Of a stretch of 31,066 bases of DNA, positions 30,808 to 31,066 are shown one piece after another; positions within the stretch are counted from its first letter, which is position 1, and every line of letters begins with the position of its first letter. Origin of the DNA: JBFMFH01 sp040752275 (GTDB lineage Bacteria > Acidobacteriota > Vicinamibacteria > Vicinamibacterales > JAKQTR01); the NCBI GenBank assembly GCA_040752275.1, contig JBFMFH010000006.1:1-31066 (forward strand), in the 5' to 3' direction. Below the pieces are notes generated by a model, which had not been told where the DNA came from, made no database searches, and was given only the letters and a program-made list of their open reading frames with translations. A program made the translations under genes and the position numbers.

Positions 30808-31066
30808 ATGCAGAACATCTTCGACTGCTTTGCCCATTCCGCCGAGCGGTTTCCGTCACAGGTCGCCGTCGAACTCCAGCGCCGCCACACCGTCGAGCAG
30901 ATGACATATTGCGAGTTGGCGGACGTCTCGGAGCGGGCCACCGCCTTCGCGGCGGACCTCGGGTGTCGGCCCGGCGACCGGTGTGCCATCCTCGCCGAGA
31001 ACGATGCGCGGTGGCTTGGGATCTACCTCGGCCTCCTGCGCCTCGGCGCGGTGGCCGTGCCACTGG
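30808..31066 (+). CDS. AMP-forming acyl-CoA ligase, N-terminal part (cut by window end)
   Basis: The first 86 residues of an ANL-superfamily adenylating enzyme: MQNIFDCFAHSAERFPSQVAVE, then MTYCELADVSERATAFAADLG, CRPGDRCAILAENDARWLGIYLGLLRLGAVAVPL. This is the standard opening (Y-EL, GV--GDRVAI---N---W--AYLG-LRAGAV-VPL) of long-chain acyl-CoA synthetases and related ligases. The gene runs off the right end, so the substrate pocket and catalytic motifs are not visible. AGGA at 30791-30794 is rather far for a ribosome binding site. Confidence 0.85.
   Translation, partial: MQNIFDCFAHSAERFPSQVAVELQRRHTVEQMTYCELADVSERATAFAADLGCRPGDRCAILAENDARWLGIYLGLLRLGAVAVPL

Overview
The window is 31 kb of very GC-rich bacterial DNA (strong G/C third-position bias, short intergenic gaps, many ATGA start/stop overlaps). 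No rRNA, tRNA, insertion sequence, phage gene or CRISPR array was seen. The mix of Hyp hydrogenase maturation genes, multiheme cytochromes, heme-binding sensor kinases, MacB-type transporters, NtrC-type regulators and HD-GYP proteins would fit an Acidobacteriota genome (for example Vicinamibacteria) or a deltaproteobacterial-type genome. This assignment is an inference from gene content, not from a marker gene.

Layout. (1) 256-3835 (+): hypC-hypD-hypE-hypA-hypB, the maturation set for the [NiFe]-hydrogenase active site, preceded by ten 11-bp direct repeats. hypF and the structural genes are not in view. (2) 4082-9912 (+): a tight six-gene run with a nine-heme cytochrome c, a cytochrome b, an M56-like metallopeptidase, an unknown membrane protein, a heme-motif sensor kinase and a NarL-type response regulator, with a good sigma-54 type -24/-12 element upstream. 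(3) 9928-14178 (-): a MacA/MacB-like efflux operon (adaptor, ATPase, two permeases) whose probable -10 is followed at once by an 18-bp perfect palindrome. (4) 14608-18166 (+): a heme-motif sensor kinase, an archaemetzincin-family protease and an NtrC-type response regulator in one operon, again behind a -24/-12 element. (5) 18191-19408 (-): a soluble kinase with a zinc ribbon and a tandem MshEN-like (c-di-GMP binding type) motif. (6) 19752-20880 (+): a small Cys-rich protein followed out of frame by a diheme tail, then a membrane-anchored GcvH-like protein lacking the lipoyl lysine. (7) Tryptophanase-type lyase (-), FmdB-type zinc ribbon (+). (8) 23001-29169 (+): a receiver-less sigma-54 activator and two large membrane HD-GYP proteins. 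(9) A small doubtful ORF, a double-GNAT protein, and the start of an AMP-forming ligase cut by the window end.

How it fits together. The central theme is redox respiration and its signalling: hydrogenase assembly, a likely quinone/cytochrome electron-transfer module that looks like a split CbcL, two sensor kinases whose sensory parts carry covalent heme motifs, sigma-54 dependent control, and c-di-GMP turnover and sensing. Four of the intergenic regions carry a TGG-N8-TTGC element in the right orientation, which is more than expected by chance in about 2 kb of non-coding DNA. No classic rho-independent terminator with a T-tract was found.
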